A DNA stretch of 64,000 bases, taken from Isoetes taiwanensis. Its lineage: Eukaryota; Streptophyta; Lycopodiopsida; Isoetales; Isoetaceae. Shown here piece by piece: positions 10,621 through 21,585 of this stretch. Numbering within the stretch: position 1 is the stretch's first letter; the number at the start of each line of letters is the position of its first letter. The stretch covers positions 17,227,018 through 17,291,017 of the forward strand of contig JAJEKV010000020.1 in NCBI GenBank assembly GCA_021234155.1, read 5' to 3'. The notes beneath the pieces are model-generated. The model ran no database searches. It was not told the origin of the DNA and saw only the letters and a list, made by a program, of their open reading frames with translations. Position numbers and translations under genes: made by a program.

Positions 10621-12680
10621 CCATACCTATCATCTTCGGTTTATTTGCCGTCATCGGCGTCATTCTCCCCTCCGCCACCCTTAATCTTCGTCTTCTTACA
10701 TTTGTTAGAATTGTTATTTTCTATTAGTTCATTTGCGTCCTTCACAACTGACATTATTTTACTATTGATTTGGCAAACACGTGAATCACTAGAGCGCCTT
10801 CGTTGCCTTCATTTTTGGTTTCCCTGTCAATTATTTCATTGTTAACACTGTGAATCTACTCTATTGTTGCTTGCATCACCCTTAATGTGGGCAAGGATAT
10901 TCCCTAAGTTAGCCGCCATCCGCGATTACTTTGAGCAACCGGTTTAGCGACTATTTGTTCATTACTACTTTCCTTATCGGTACTGCAGATTACTAGTTCC
11001 CTCTCCGGGAACAGCGTCCACTTCGAATTGGACAAGTCTACGAGACTTTTGATTCTTTGATGATTTCAGGTTGCCATAAGGGCCTTTAGGAGACTTGGCA
11101 AGCACATGCATGAGGAATGGTTCAAGAAAGTCTTTGGCCTGCTCATCACTCACAAAGCGGTGACATCTTCTTGCACCTATAAGAGCCTCTCGGGCAATAT
11201 AACCTCAACATGAAGCTCCAAGCAGGTTGTATCAATTGGAGCAAATGCCTCGGCGAGTAAGCAGACCATAGGCGGAAATCCATTTTTATTTAAGGGGCCC
11301 TTCTCCTTAGTTTGTAGCTTCGTGCTTGATTTCCCCACTTAGGAGGGGTCGATCCTCATCCTCTTCGACTCATCACATTACGGTGATCACGATCCGTATG
11401 AAAGAATATAGTTCTTAAGTGCGGATCATCTAGAAGAAAACATTCCCATGCCTTTGCTATTGTCACCCTTGGCCTTAGCAATATCATATTCCTCGTCGGC
11501 GGCATGGATATCATAATAAAGATCACATGTGCCATCTTGGATTACGTTAGCGACTCATTATCCTTAACATCATATATTAGGCATCCCTCCCTAATAACTT
11601 TGAGGCACTCGGATCATGAGCGGCAGATAGTGCATCATGAGATGTGACTCACGAAGGACAAGCGATGACAATAGTGAAGGACCTCTCGGTTGTCAATCCT
11701 ATACATTTGGTAAAAAGCTCTTTGTAGTCCTTACGGTTCATGCCCATATCTCCTCTCCCACCCCTCTTTGTCCAACACAAAAAGTGATATATTTTTAAGG
11801 CGGAAGTTGAATCGGCAAAGAGACCTTTGTACCCAATGGAGACTGAATCTTTGGGCGATTAATGTCGTCTTCTCGGTAATCTTCTTCACAAGGGCCACTT
11901 TTCTTCTCAACTCGGCCCGATTACCTTAGGGGGTAGAGTCTCCTTATGTTTTGTATTTTTAGCCTTCCAATTCTTTAGGAAGTCCTTTGACCAGAATACA
12001 AACTTCTTGATGTCATCATTCTTGACCTTGTATTTGTCCGGCAATCCAATTTGAGATAATGCCACATCCCCAGATAGCCTTTGTAACTTCGGCTCCCTCT
12101 GGTGACTTCATTATCATACATCCTTTACATGGTTGCGGCACTCAGCGAAGGACATCCTATCCTTGGTGAAAGCACCCTTCTTGTATAAGACTTCCTTCTT
12201 TAAGCCGGTCTAAAACCCAAATGGTCTCGGCGTCGTCTAGCCCCGAGTCTTTCTCATCTCTGTCACATTCAAGTCAAAGATGCTTACATCAGCGGGAGGC
12301 ACCCTACCCATAGTATCGGCGGCTTCCCTTGTGCATAAAGCGTCCCGAATTCATTCCACTTGAGCCATCTTGCCTCCTTACAAAACACAATCTTATCTGA
12401 GTGCTGTTGGTCGACTGCTTTGGATGAGCTTTCGAGAAAGGATGCGCAATGTCATCACCACCTTTTTTCTTTGATTTTCTTGCGGTCTTCTTCTTCTCAC
12501 GTATAATTATGCTGCGACGCGAGTCGCTCGGCGGCTTGAATGCCTCGGACTTTGACCATACATGCGGTGGGCAATGGGCAACCATATTCCACCCCTTGTT
12601 GGCGAGGCGTGGCGCGGTTGTTCAACGTATGGACTGCAATAGTACGGACATTGAATCGGTATCATAGAATAGAAACTAAG
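10621..12680 (-). pseudogene. Decayed minus-strand coding remnants, family unknown
   Basis: Codon-like stretches are readable on the minus strand through most of this segment, for example a basic frame at 12,304-12,585 rich in Lys and Ser, and shorter stretches near 11,450-11,530 and 12,130-12,200. They change frame often, so this looks like one or more broken genes. I do not recognise the family. The palindrome cluster at 12,684-12,930 lies directly upstream on the minus strand. Confidence 0.35.
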
Positions 12681-12683
12681 GCC

Positions 12684-12930
12684 CGGCGTGATTTGAATAA
12701 ATTGATGAAAGAAAAATCACGCCTGGCGTGAAATGAATAAAGTTACTAATGCAATTCACGCCAGGCGTGCTTTCAAATCAAACCAATTCACGCCCGGTGT
12801 GTTTTCAAATCAATCAATTCGCGCCCGGGCGTGTTTTCAAATCAATTGGTTGACTTGAAAAACGCTGGAATTCGATGATTCAAAACATGCTGGCGTGTGA
12901 ATTGGTTTGATTTGAAAGCACGCTGGCGTG
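12684..12930. repeat. Dense array of about eight palindromic iterons
   Basis: Copies at 12,718-12,730 (CACGCCTGGCGTG), 12,757-12,769 (CACGCCAGGCGTG), 12,789-12,801, 12,820-12,833, 12,886-12,897 and 12,919-12,930, with half-copies near 12,684 and 12,861. Spacing is about 30-40 bp and TTCAAATCAA-type linkers recur between them. The best copies extend to a 17-bp near-perfect palindrome. The array sits between two blocks of minus-strand coding remnants. Confidence 0.7.
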
Positions 12931-13037
12931 AATACAATTTATGAAACCAGGTTGATTACCTTTTGTATAGAAATGTCTTCCCCATTTCATTCAAAGTTGC
13001 ACTAATCTCAGCCAAATCTGCAGGTGAAGTATTGGCA

Positions 13038-13960
13038 TCAAGATCTGACACCTCCTATCGCGCATAGTGATTGTAGAACACTTTTTGGCTGTTTGTTACG
13101 CTTTTGCTGATGATGGCCTTTTTGTGCCTCAGCGGAATCTTTGCCCGTCGATGATGACATATTTAATATCATCACTTGATAATAGCTCACGGGCGTTAGT
13201 CCACTGGCCGAGCTTGTTGAGATCATATCCCAAAGGTAGCACATCCATTTGGCATAGGCATTTGACACGGATTACTAATCATGCTCACGAACAATCTCCA
13301 TGGCATGTCTTTGGATCATATCTCCTGCTAACATAAATGGAGCTTGGTGAGCGGATGAGGACTTCACATGGATCATAAAAGTTTCCTTAAGACCCAATGG
13401 ATAATGGTCGGTGTACTTATTGACTTGTTCATGGCCTCTAAGCTGCGCCACTCTGTCTGTTCATTCTCAAAAGCGAAGCCTCCATGCAGCCGACAAGCTG
13501 CGGGTTGAACATTCTTCCCTAGATCTAGGACCCTTTTAGAAGCTTTCAAGTCGGCTAATTCCTAACTTGCTGCAAATAGTGACTTGGTGTCGGTTTAGTG
13601 AACATGCCTCTACATACAATTTGTAACCCCTTGGCAAATAGATATTGGCATAAGCTGCTACATTGGTTGGCCAACCATACTTAAAACATGTCTCACCGTT
13701 CACATCTGTCTTCATGAGCGTATCCTTGTATCACGGTAGCTCTACGGTGAGTAAGTCACGGCGGATCTTTCTTACGCTTACGTGTAATCTCCAAGAGCAA
13801 TTTGCGGTGGGTGTCATCCTCTTCCTCACAAGAGATTAGGATCCCTTGTTTGGCCATCTTATGCGCTTCCTTTTTCCTCGAGAAGAGAGTTAAGTCGAGC
13901 TTGCCATTTGTCTTGGCAAGGTCAGCGTACCACTCGGCACCCTCGTCCATTTCCTCTTTA
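13038..13960 (-). pseudogene. Decayed minus-strand gene of unknown family
   Basis: Two clear open stretches on the minus strand, 13,756-13,950 and 13,038-13,268, with further readable stretches between them in changing frames. Residue composition is that of a globular protein (many Lys, Glu, Tyr and Cys). No family is recognised. The palindromes at 14,157-14,208 lie about 200 bp upstream. The gene is broken several times. Confidence 0.35.
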
Positions 13961-14156
13961 GGGGAGGCGGGGTCGGTGGTTGCTATAAGAATCGGCCCTT
14001 CATCATCTAAGGTGAGATCATATGGTGCGCATCACGGGTCGATCCGCCCTTGCTTTCTTGGCGGGATTAGAACCCGAATTAGTAGGGGTTTTCTTCCTCT
14101 TGAGCAACGCAAATGAAGATGAGCACTTTTTAGAGTACTTTTTCGGAACAAGAGAT

Positions 14157-14208
14157 CACGCTTGGCGTGCATTTTAAACCTAAATTAGTACAAATCACGC
14201 TTGGCGTG
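14157..14208. promoter_or_regulatory. Palindrome pair (CACGCTTGGCGTG twice)
   Basis: Two identical copies of CACGCTTGGCGTG, at 14,157-14,169 and 14,196-14,208. The 39-bp spacing equals that of the arrays at 10.5 and 12.7 kb. They lie upstream of the minus-strand remnant at 13,038-13,960. Confidence 0.6.
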
Positions 14209-15372
14209 TTGGTATCTCTATTATTGACCATGCTATCGTTAATTTGAAACTAAATTATTTTGCATCCACATTTTAAGCTACATACCCTTCATGAATCCAT
14301 ATTTCACACTATTTAACCTCATTGAACATTGCTATCTCCAAGCTGTCTAACACCGCTATATTCTATATATAAAAGCGAGCAAAATTATGTTCTCTGAGCG
14401 GACAATCGAGCATTGGCGATGTTAATACTTAAAATTCATGCAAAGCATAATAACTCAAACTCATGCAAAGCATATTAAGTGAAAGGAAATATCTCAAATT
14501 CATGCAAGCATAATACTCTCCCACGATTGTGTGTATTACGTGGCAAATTAAATACCTTGAATAGGGTTACGTGTATTACGTGTATTACGATCAGCGTCCT
14601 CACGAAACTTGAGAAGAGCGGGTTTTTAGAATTCCTCTTCCACCGCTTCCTCTGCCCGTCCGCCTCGACCTCGATTTCGCTTTAGAAGACATCTCACGGA
14701 GTAAGCCTAGTAGCGAGTCGGAAGGTCGCCGGATCTGGCCTTTCGAGCTGCTTTCGAAGAAATAGCTTTTTCTACATGCGAGAAATAGAAATTTGAATTT
14801 CAAGAAAACACAAAATCACGGTTTGAAATATTCTTGACACATACAAATAATAATGGCGAAGACCGTCCGCCGACTTCTTTCATTAAGTTTTAAAATCGCC
14901 AAATTTATCCGCCTAAGCGTAGTTAACCTAATCTTTCTTCTAATTCAAATTTTTCGACGCGCCGGAGTTTCCATAGCGCCTTGACTTCTCAAATCAGCTT
15001 GGAGACTCAAATCAGCTTCTCAAGAATGGCTCTGAATTGCGGTACTCATCTCATTCAATAGCTTGAACATTAATTTCCAATAGTAGGTGTGCGAATAGCA
15101 ATTTTCTGCGATTGTCGAAGATGAATGTTTCATGTTAACTACAAATCGAGAAAAGGAAAGTAGGATTATGCAAGATCGACTCCATCGATCCATTGTGCTT
15201 GTCATGGAATTCCTTTCGGGGATAAGTATGTCCGAATTTGATGATTAAGCTAGCTGCGCTATGGATGAAGCTTTACCTCGCATGAGACACCCGGTGGGGA
15301 TACGGTTGGAGAAAGTGTTGGAACATTTGTTGCATGGCCAAGAAACCGCTTAAAAAAGGTATGTAACATGTA
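14209..15372. other. AT-rich stretch without a recognisable gene
   Basis: I see no supported gene. There are short direct repeats of AAATTCATGCAAAGCATAATA-type sequence near 14,425-14,515 and repeats of GTGTATTACG near 14,530-14,590. A minus-strand open frame at 14,600-14,803 is rich in Arg, Ser and Gly but has no recognisable domain. Confidence 0.4.
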
Positions 15373-16030
15373 TTACATTGTAGAAATATAGAAGTAGACA
15401 AAATTTGTTGTATTCATTGGAAAAAGATTACAATTGTATATAATCTGGATAAACTGGATAAACCAGACAAAATCCCAGACTACTGTTTCAAGCCCGGTCT
15501 CTTGAGTAGGCTGGGCTATCGATCTCCCATTTCCATTGCGGGGGCATAGTGAATTCTTACGGTAAAACCCGGCAAAAACACCAGGCTCTAGCTCCACCAC
15601 CCCCGCCTGCTCCACCTCCACCTCCTGCTCCTCCTCCTGCTCCACCTCCTGCTCCATTGGTTGAACCTCCAATGCATCGTATAGCGCCTGCGGTAGTGGT
15701 TCCATTGGTTGAGCCATCTCCATTGCATCGTATACCGCCTGTGGTAGTGGTTCGTGTTGGGGCATCCGGGCATAGAGGCTAACCACTAAGAAAGCGCGGC
15801 TCCTCATTTTGAATCTCGGTGGCCGGATCACGAGATTCACTCTCGATCAATGCATGTCTTGCATTCTCGAAGTGATTAGATAAGAGGCGAGCCTCCGATG
15901 CGATTGCAAGGGCCCCGAGCCCGGATCTATCATTGCCCTGCGCTCTGCTGCCATCATCATTACTTGATCCAAGTACTCCGGGGTTGCAAGGCGGGTGCTC
16001 GGCCCGGCTGGTGCTCATTTTGCGGTTCAA
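15373..16030 (-). pseudogene. Glu/Gln-rich repeat protein remnant, function unknown
   Basis: A minus-strand frame starting at about 16,015 (ATGAGCACC context) gives a hydrophilic N-terminal part. A second frame (15,373-15,840) holds two tandem copies of an EPLPQA(V/L)YDA(M/L)E motif and then a Glu/Gln/Val-rich tract. The two frames overlap, so an intron or a frame change must separate them; I cannot decide which. The palindrome at 16,172-16,183 lies about 155 bp upstream. The plus-strand Pro-rich frame here is only the complement. Confidence 0.35.
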
Positions 16031-16171
16031 CGATTTGGAGATTGGGCGAAGCTGGGCTGGGGCATGTGTGATTGCTGGCCCAAATGTAATTCCAATCCAT
16101 CTTCGTCACCAAATAGGGTGATTAATGTAACTGGCATCTATCAATAGGAAGTGGCCGAATTATCGGTATTC

Positions 16172-16469
16172 CACGCTGGCGTGTTATATTTCTTTATTTA
16201 TAAACTTAGAAACTAAAGAACGGCGTGTTTAAGCGTAAAAGTTGAAAGTAGGGATACAATTGTTTGCATTTCGGCGTGTAAAAGCTGCTATATAGGAAAA
16301 ACTATACCATTTTCGGCGTGCATTCAATAACCGTGATGTAAATAATTGCACGGCCTTTATCTATTTACTTATCTATCATGCGGTTTTTTTTTTCTCCCTC
16401 CTGGCTGAATGCGCTTGTGGCGTGTATTCATGTTGAAAACTAAGGTTACCCTAAAACACGCTTAGCGTG
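16172..16469. repeat. Palindrome cluster 3, scattered copies
   Basis: Full copies at 16,172-16,183 (CACGCTGGCGTG) and 16,457-16,469 (CACGCTTAGCGTG), with half-sites GGCGTG near 16,223, 16,275, 16,316 and 16,419. Half-sites keep the same outer bases, so the motif is decaying in place. No gene is visible here. Confidence 0.5.
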
Positions 16470-16599
16470 TTTCAAATATTATCTTTCAGATTTTTCTAAT
16501 GCTTTCTACTACACATTCATAATAGAAACTTGCATGCAATAGCATGATTAATTGAGGAAGAGAAACTCAAGAATTTTCGAAACAAAAAAAGCGGATGAA

Positions 16600-17040
16600 G
16601 TTTATAAAAACTATTACGGTTTTCATAAACATCATCTGCTTCCTGCGCCTCGAGCAAATGCAAAAGCTTGTCTTCTTGGATTAAAACTGCCATTGAGATG
16701 CAACTTAAAACTAAATGAAAACTAACCTTGAGTTCGAGGCTGGAAGGATTGAAGAAGCGGAGGACTATGCTTGTGGTTTTAATTCGAGGCTTTTCGATTC
16801 ATGAGACCTTAGTCCTCTGCTTTTGGTTTTAATTACGAGTCTCCGATTTCCTGCGCTTTCACGGATGCTCTGAGAACAAAAGGAGTCTTTTAGTAAGTTA
16901 GGAATTGCGAAACCAAACATCTAACATTGATGAATATAAATCTGCTCACCAAGATTTCGGGACGGCGGATCAAACCGCAATGAAGCATAAACCGGCAAAT
17001 CATTATGAAGGAAGGAAGAAAATGTAGGAACTTTGAGGCG
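16600..17040 (-). other. Putative transcribed segment below promoter-like module 1
   Basis: Minus-strand sequence downstream of the TATA at 17,048-17,060. Only short open stretches are seen, with no domain. It may be the 5' part of a decayed gene. Confidence 0.2.
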
Positions 17041-17044
17041 TAAA

Positions 17045-17205
17045 ATGGATTTATATAGGCACAATTAGAAAAAAGTTAAGCGTGAATAATTGATTGCTTG
17101 AATTAACACGCGCTGGCGTCACGGTCTTCCTTGGACATGACATGTATATGGTATATATGGAGAATATTGCATTTCATGCAATAAATTCTCCATGACATTT
17201 TATTC
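17045..17205 (-). promoter_or_regulatory. TATA-containing promoter-like module 1
   Basis: On the minus strand it holds a CCTATATAAATCC TATA box (17,048-17,060), the block AATTATTCACGCT upstream of it and a GCCAGCGCG palindrome half. The whole 160-bp block recurs at 18,265-18,410 in the same order and orientation. It would drive transcription to the left. Confidence 0.5.
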
Positions 17206-17925
17206 CATTTATTGCATTGAAAAAATAGAATTTAGAAATTTTATATAGGCTACATTAAAAATGATTTTAAAGGCAAAATTATGAAGGCTAAAAAATGACT
17301 TGTAAGGTTGGGGAATTGTTTTAGGTCGTATAGGAAAATTTCCTATGGTTCTTGTATTGAATCGAGAGATTTCTCATGTGGTTGATTTATAGTGTTCAAG
17401 ACTTTGTTGAGACAAAATTTGCAGATACAAAATTCTAGAGACAAAATTTTAGAAAAACGACTTGGAGCCAAAATAATTGGAGAATCTGGTTTGATTTTAT
17501 CCAAAAATTTATATCTGGAAAAAGCTGTTTCAAGAAAAGCTGTTTGAAGACAAAGTTTATGAAGAAAACTGTTTGATTTCATTAAAAAGCAGTTGTATGT
17601 ACAGATGCAGAAGGCTTAGAAGCGATTGCCGAAGGCTTTTCACACAATTCTGAGAAAAAAAATTGCGGGCGTGTCCAAAACACGTAAGAATGGAAACAAA
17701 AATGGGCTTAGGGATGCATCACTCTTCTTCCACGCCTGCAACAAAGAAGAAAGAAAGGTGTTAGAAAAGAAAGAAAGGTGCAAAACAAAAACAAAAAACA
17801 AAAAGAAATCACATGCAAACTGGTTCATCTCTTAACCACTCCAAAAATTGGGTGGTGTGCCGACCTTCCTCCTCCTCCTCCTCCTCCTCTCCTCCTCCTC
17901 CTCCTCCTCCTCAGAGATTTCATTT
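17206..17925. other. AT-rich stretch without a recognisable gene
   Basis: Nothing coding is supported. It ends in a (CTC)n run at about 17,868-17,912, which makes spurious Ser-, Pro- and Leu-rich frames on the plus strand. Confidence 0.4.
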
Positions 17926-17930
17926 CTGTT

Positions 17931-18225
17931 TTAGGGGTCAAGCCAACCACAGGCCGGAGGCGATTTCATGCTCTTGGGAGGACATCTCCTCCTCTTCCTC
18001 CAACTCCTCCTCTTCCTCCTCTTCCTCCTCTTGAATCGGAGGAATCGGGAGGAGCTCAACTCCTCCTCTTCAAAATCGGCATCATCCTCTGATCGGAATC
18101 GAGGAGGAGAATTGGGCAAGGAAATCGATGGCGGGGGAAGAGAGGGGTTCTTCAACCCAGCGTCTCTTTTGCGAGACCTCGGGTTCTTCATTCATGCCCC
18201 AAAGCTGAGCGCTTCATGGCGAGGC
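17931..18225 (-). pseudogene. Small charged-repeat protein remnant below promoter-like module 2
   Basis: A minus-strand frame (17,931-18,191) begins with MKNPRSRKRDAG and passes through an acidic DDADFEEEEL stretch into a basic Arg/Lys tract. The neighbouring frame over the same GAG/AGG repeat codes for a long Glu run, so the reading frame has probably shifted in the repeat. It lies about 80 bp below the TATA at 18,268-18,280. The function is unknown. Confidence 0.35.
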
Positions 18226-18264
18226 GAAAAAAAAAAATTGGGGACAGGAGAATGGTCTTGAGGC

Positions 18265-18410
18265 GTGGGCCGGATTTATATAGGGTTAATTAGCTCTTAG
18301 CGTGAATAATTTATTGCCTCAAATAACCGCCCAGCGCGTCTGAAATTCCCTTGACTATATTATCTAGGGTATATTATTATGGATAATAAATTCTCCGTCT
18401 ATTAGTTATA
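18265..18410 (-). promoter_or_regulatory. TATA-containing promoter-like module 2
   Basis: Second copy of the module at 17,045-17,205: TATA box CCTATATAAATCC, AATTATTCACGCT, a CGCGCTGGGCGG palindrome half and a GGAGAATTTATT block upstream. The two copies are clearly homologous but diverged, so the duplication is old. Confidence 0.5.
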
Positions 18411-18780
18411 TGTCTTTTTAGTAATCATATATCCAAATTTTCGATAATTAAAATTTGGATATATTTATATAAATGTCATTTCCTTGTTGTTGCCATGAAA
18501 ATTCTTGTTTTAAATGATTTCGTTTCGCCCATTGTTATTATTATATTAAACCTATTTCCAAGGAATTTCTTGCTTTTAAAAAATTTGATTTACCTCTACA
18601 TATTCCATAAATGTAACGTGCTTTTTTTATCTTATGGTGTAATAATTTTTTCTTACTCATTGACTAAAAAGGGTGCAATTTGCCTAGGTCAATGGTGCCC
18701 CTCCAACTCAAGATGGTGAAAAAAGAGCAATATCAATGAAAAACCAACTCCTAGCAAGAATGTTGAAGAAAAACAATTAG
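18411..18780. other. AT-rich spacer
   Basis: Very T-rich, with no supported gene. It separates the palindrome segment from the transposase-like remnant. Confidence 0.4.
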
Positions 18781-21585
18781 TCCTCTATAGTAGGGTGCAA
18801 TGGAGGAACAAGAAGGTGAGAATCATGCACAAGTGCAACAAGGAAATAGTAGGCCAAGGAGTCATTGTGCTAGCGGAGATCACGGTCAAGGCATTAATGA
18901 TGAAAGGCTAGGGGAAGACAATATTGGTATTGCAATTTCGATGTTGGAAGACAACCTGGAAAGGTAAAGGTTTGGGTGACAAGGAATGTTTTGGTTGTGT
19001 CAAGCAATTGGAGGTTCCTTGCATCATGGCATGGCCTATAAGTAGTGTTCAATTTGTGGAGGATTATATTTTTCGAGCTGAGGTTGTTGGGGACAATGAT
19101 TGTCTTGATATTGATCCATTGGCGGTTGGAACTCTAAACCTAGGCAAAAGGGGAGAAGTATCGGTTGCCGGACATTATCCTAGCAAAAGAGCCAAGTTGA
19201 TTAGTGACACCAAGCGTGAGACAATGGTGAAGGTTAGGGGCTCAGATTGTTGTTGGAGTGATTGTATGCAATTCTTCACAATAGAACAATTGGTGGAAGC
19301 AAGAGCCACTTTTCAAGAGAGTACTTGTTGATGAGAGGAGGACCTACATGTACACAATCTTGAGCATGCACTTCAAGATGAAAGAAACCCAAACAGAAAA
19401 AGATACCCTTTGCTAGGCAAATGGATATGTGCAAAAAGCATGGCAGAGTATCCATGCAATTCCAACTTCTTCATGGCATAATTGGCAAAAAAAAGCAGAG
19501 GGGGAGCAGGGATTGCTTTACATGGAAATAATGGTTTGTTGAGACCAACAGCTAGGACCACTGGCTGCCAGGGGAGATATTTGAAAAATATATTGATTTC
19601 AATGCACGAGTCTATGCCACACAAAAGCAGAAGGGATGAAAAGGGAAGAGCGGTTGTTGAGAAAAAGGTTGCCATCACATTGTACTCAAAAGAGTATTTT
19701 GGAAGAAGTGAATTCCCTACTTCGAGAATTGGGAATTCTTCCAATATCCCAACCTAGCTTTAGTAGGTTATGGAAGAAGCATTTCAATCATGTCACCATA
19801 GCAACTTCAAACAACTTTGCAAAGTGCAATTTATGTGCTAAGTTGAAGGAGACTCTTGATAAGACTGTGCAACCTAGTCAAGGGCTAGGATAAGGGGAGC
19901 ATATGAAGGACCATATAGTGACCAACTATCATGTAGATCATGTTATTGGATGTGGAGGACTTTATGCATTGGAACCCAATAACTATTTATGTATTATACA
20001 TGACAAGATGGACCAGCAAAGACTTGTCTTCCACAATTCAAGTACATACCAAAGTCATGTGGAAGATCATACCCCTTTACAGATCTCAATGACAGGGGCA
20101 ATCTTGCATGGGCAGAATCAAACCTACTATGGCCATTTTAGTTTGGAGTTGTGGAGTGATGGTCCAGATTTTCATATTGGGAGTATCATGAGGTGTTTGA
20201 GAAACTATGAAAATGGATACAATGGTCACCTCCGGGACCTTCTGACTAGCCGGGCACTACATAGAGCATTGTTAGATGGAAACCCTAACAATATTGAAAA
20301 GTTCAAGCAAGGCAAGGTTTAGGAAGCATGGGTCTAATGAACATGTTGGAGCTTCAACTTCACGTGCTAAACCTCAAGATCTACCCAAAAGGTTTCTCTT
20401 GCAACTTGATAATTGTCTTTGGCCAAAATAAGAACAGTGGATGTTTTCTTTCCTATCCTACTTAACAGTGTGGGGATATTTGAAAAGAGTTAATTTAGGG
20501 TTTCTTATGCGGGCATACCCATGAGGATGTGGATGCATTATTTGGCAAATATAGTTGTATCTTGAAGAAACAAAGCAGTGACCAACTTTCCTAGGCTAAT
20601 GGAAATCTTGCATGAATGCACTACTCCAAACCCTATAGCTTCTCTCATAGAAGAAGTGCCCGATTGGAAGAGCTTTGTGGATGGTTATACATTGGATCTT
20701 GAAGGTCATTCCAGGCCTCTGCAGTTCACTTTTGGGTGAGAGATGGGATTCCAATCTTCCAATGGAAGATGAGACCTTTGAGGAGGATGAGTGGAGAGGA
20801 GGGAGGAAATATGGCGTAGAGATGAGAATGGCAAGCCTATGATACCTCTAGGTCAACCAAAAGCTTTAAAACCCTCTTGAAGAAGTGAAGCAATTGGGAT
20901 TGACTAAGGAAGGAATCCAAGACTATATAAAGCATTGGCAAACCAATCCGGATGACACCAACCGTGCCTTGGTGGCTTCTTTGGAAGAAGGTGATTAACC
21001 TTTGTTGGGGAGATAGACACATCCTCGGATGAATTGAAAGAAGGGTGGTTGCCTAAAACTAGGTGGAAGACCTTAGCAGTCTTGAGGATTTTGATGACAC
21101 TTGTAAGTAGCATTCGCATAAGCAATATGCTCCTCCTCCTTTCCGACAAACACTATGTTGGTCCTAAGAACAATAGGCCAAAGTTTCTAGGCATGGATGC
21201 TTATGAACCTTCCACCGACTTGGAATGCCACCAATTTGTGGTAGTAAAGCCAAACAGATTTAGATACATATCCGGTGTGGTTGGGGTTCACTATCTCGAT
21301 ATTTGCAAAGAAGAAGGTAATATTAACTTCAACCATGTGCGGGTGGAATGGTGGTGTCCAAAGTGCATCGGTTGACCAGCGTATCGGATAAAGAAAGGTA
21401 TTTTCAGATTGTTGGACAAAGAAATGGAGGAGAACCGAGAGTGATCGATCTTTGGCTAGACTATGAAAGTGTTTTGTACTCATGGACTCCAAACACTATT
21501 CCAGCTAGAAATGCGAGAATTACAATACCTCAGGATGTCAGGAAGAAGGCTATGATATCATTGGGGGTGCTTGAAGAAAGTTGAA
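18781..21585 (+). pseudogene. DUF7869-type transposase-like gene, decayed
   Basis: Plus-strand coding stretches in changing frames over 2.8 kb. The key evidence is a GHTHEDVD motif (20,511-20,534) followed by ALFGKYS, preceded about 100 bp earlier by LQLDN (near 20,400). Together these mark the DUF7869 domain, an RNase H-like fold found in transposase-like proteins of plants and invertebrates. Upstream parts include KRAKLISDTKRETMVKVRG (19,170-19,235) and a CNLCAKLKETLD zinc-like stretch (19,825-19,860); the C-terminal part reads to about 21,585. Frame changes occur near 19,330, 19,470, 20,325 and between 20,570 and 21,030. No terminal inverted repeats were found, so the element's ends are unknown. 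Confidence 0.55.

Noticed and set aside
12684-12930. CRISPR-like array
   Set aside because: Repeats are short palindromes with irregular 20-30 bp linkers that share sequence, in a eukaryotic genome; no cas genes.
15549-15782. Proline-rich plus-strand frame
   Set aside because: It is the complement of a Glu/Gln-rich repeat read on the minus strand, which has better context.
17778-18092. Ser-, Leu- and Pro-rich plus-strand frames over the CTC repeats
   Set aside because: Products of a trinucleotide repeat; all three frames stay open, and the TATA module points to the minus strand.
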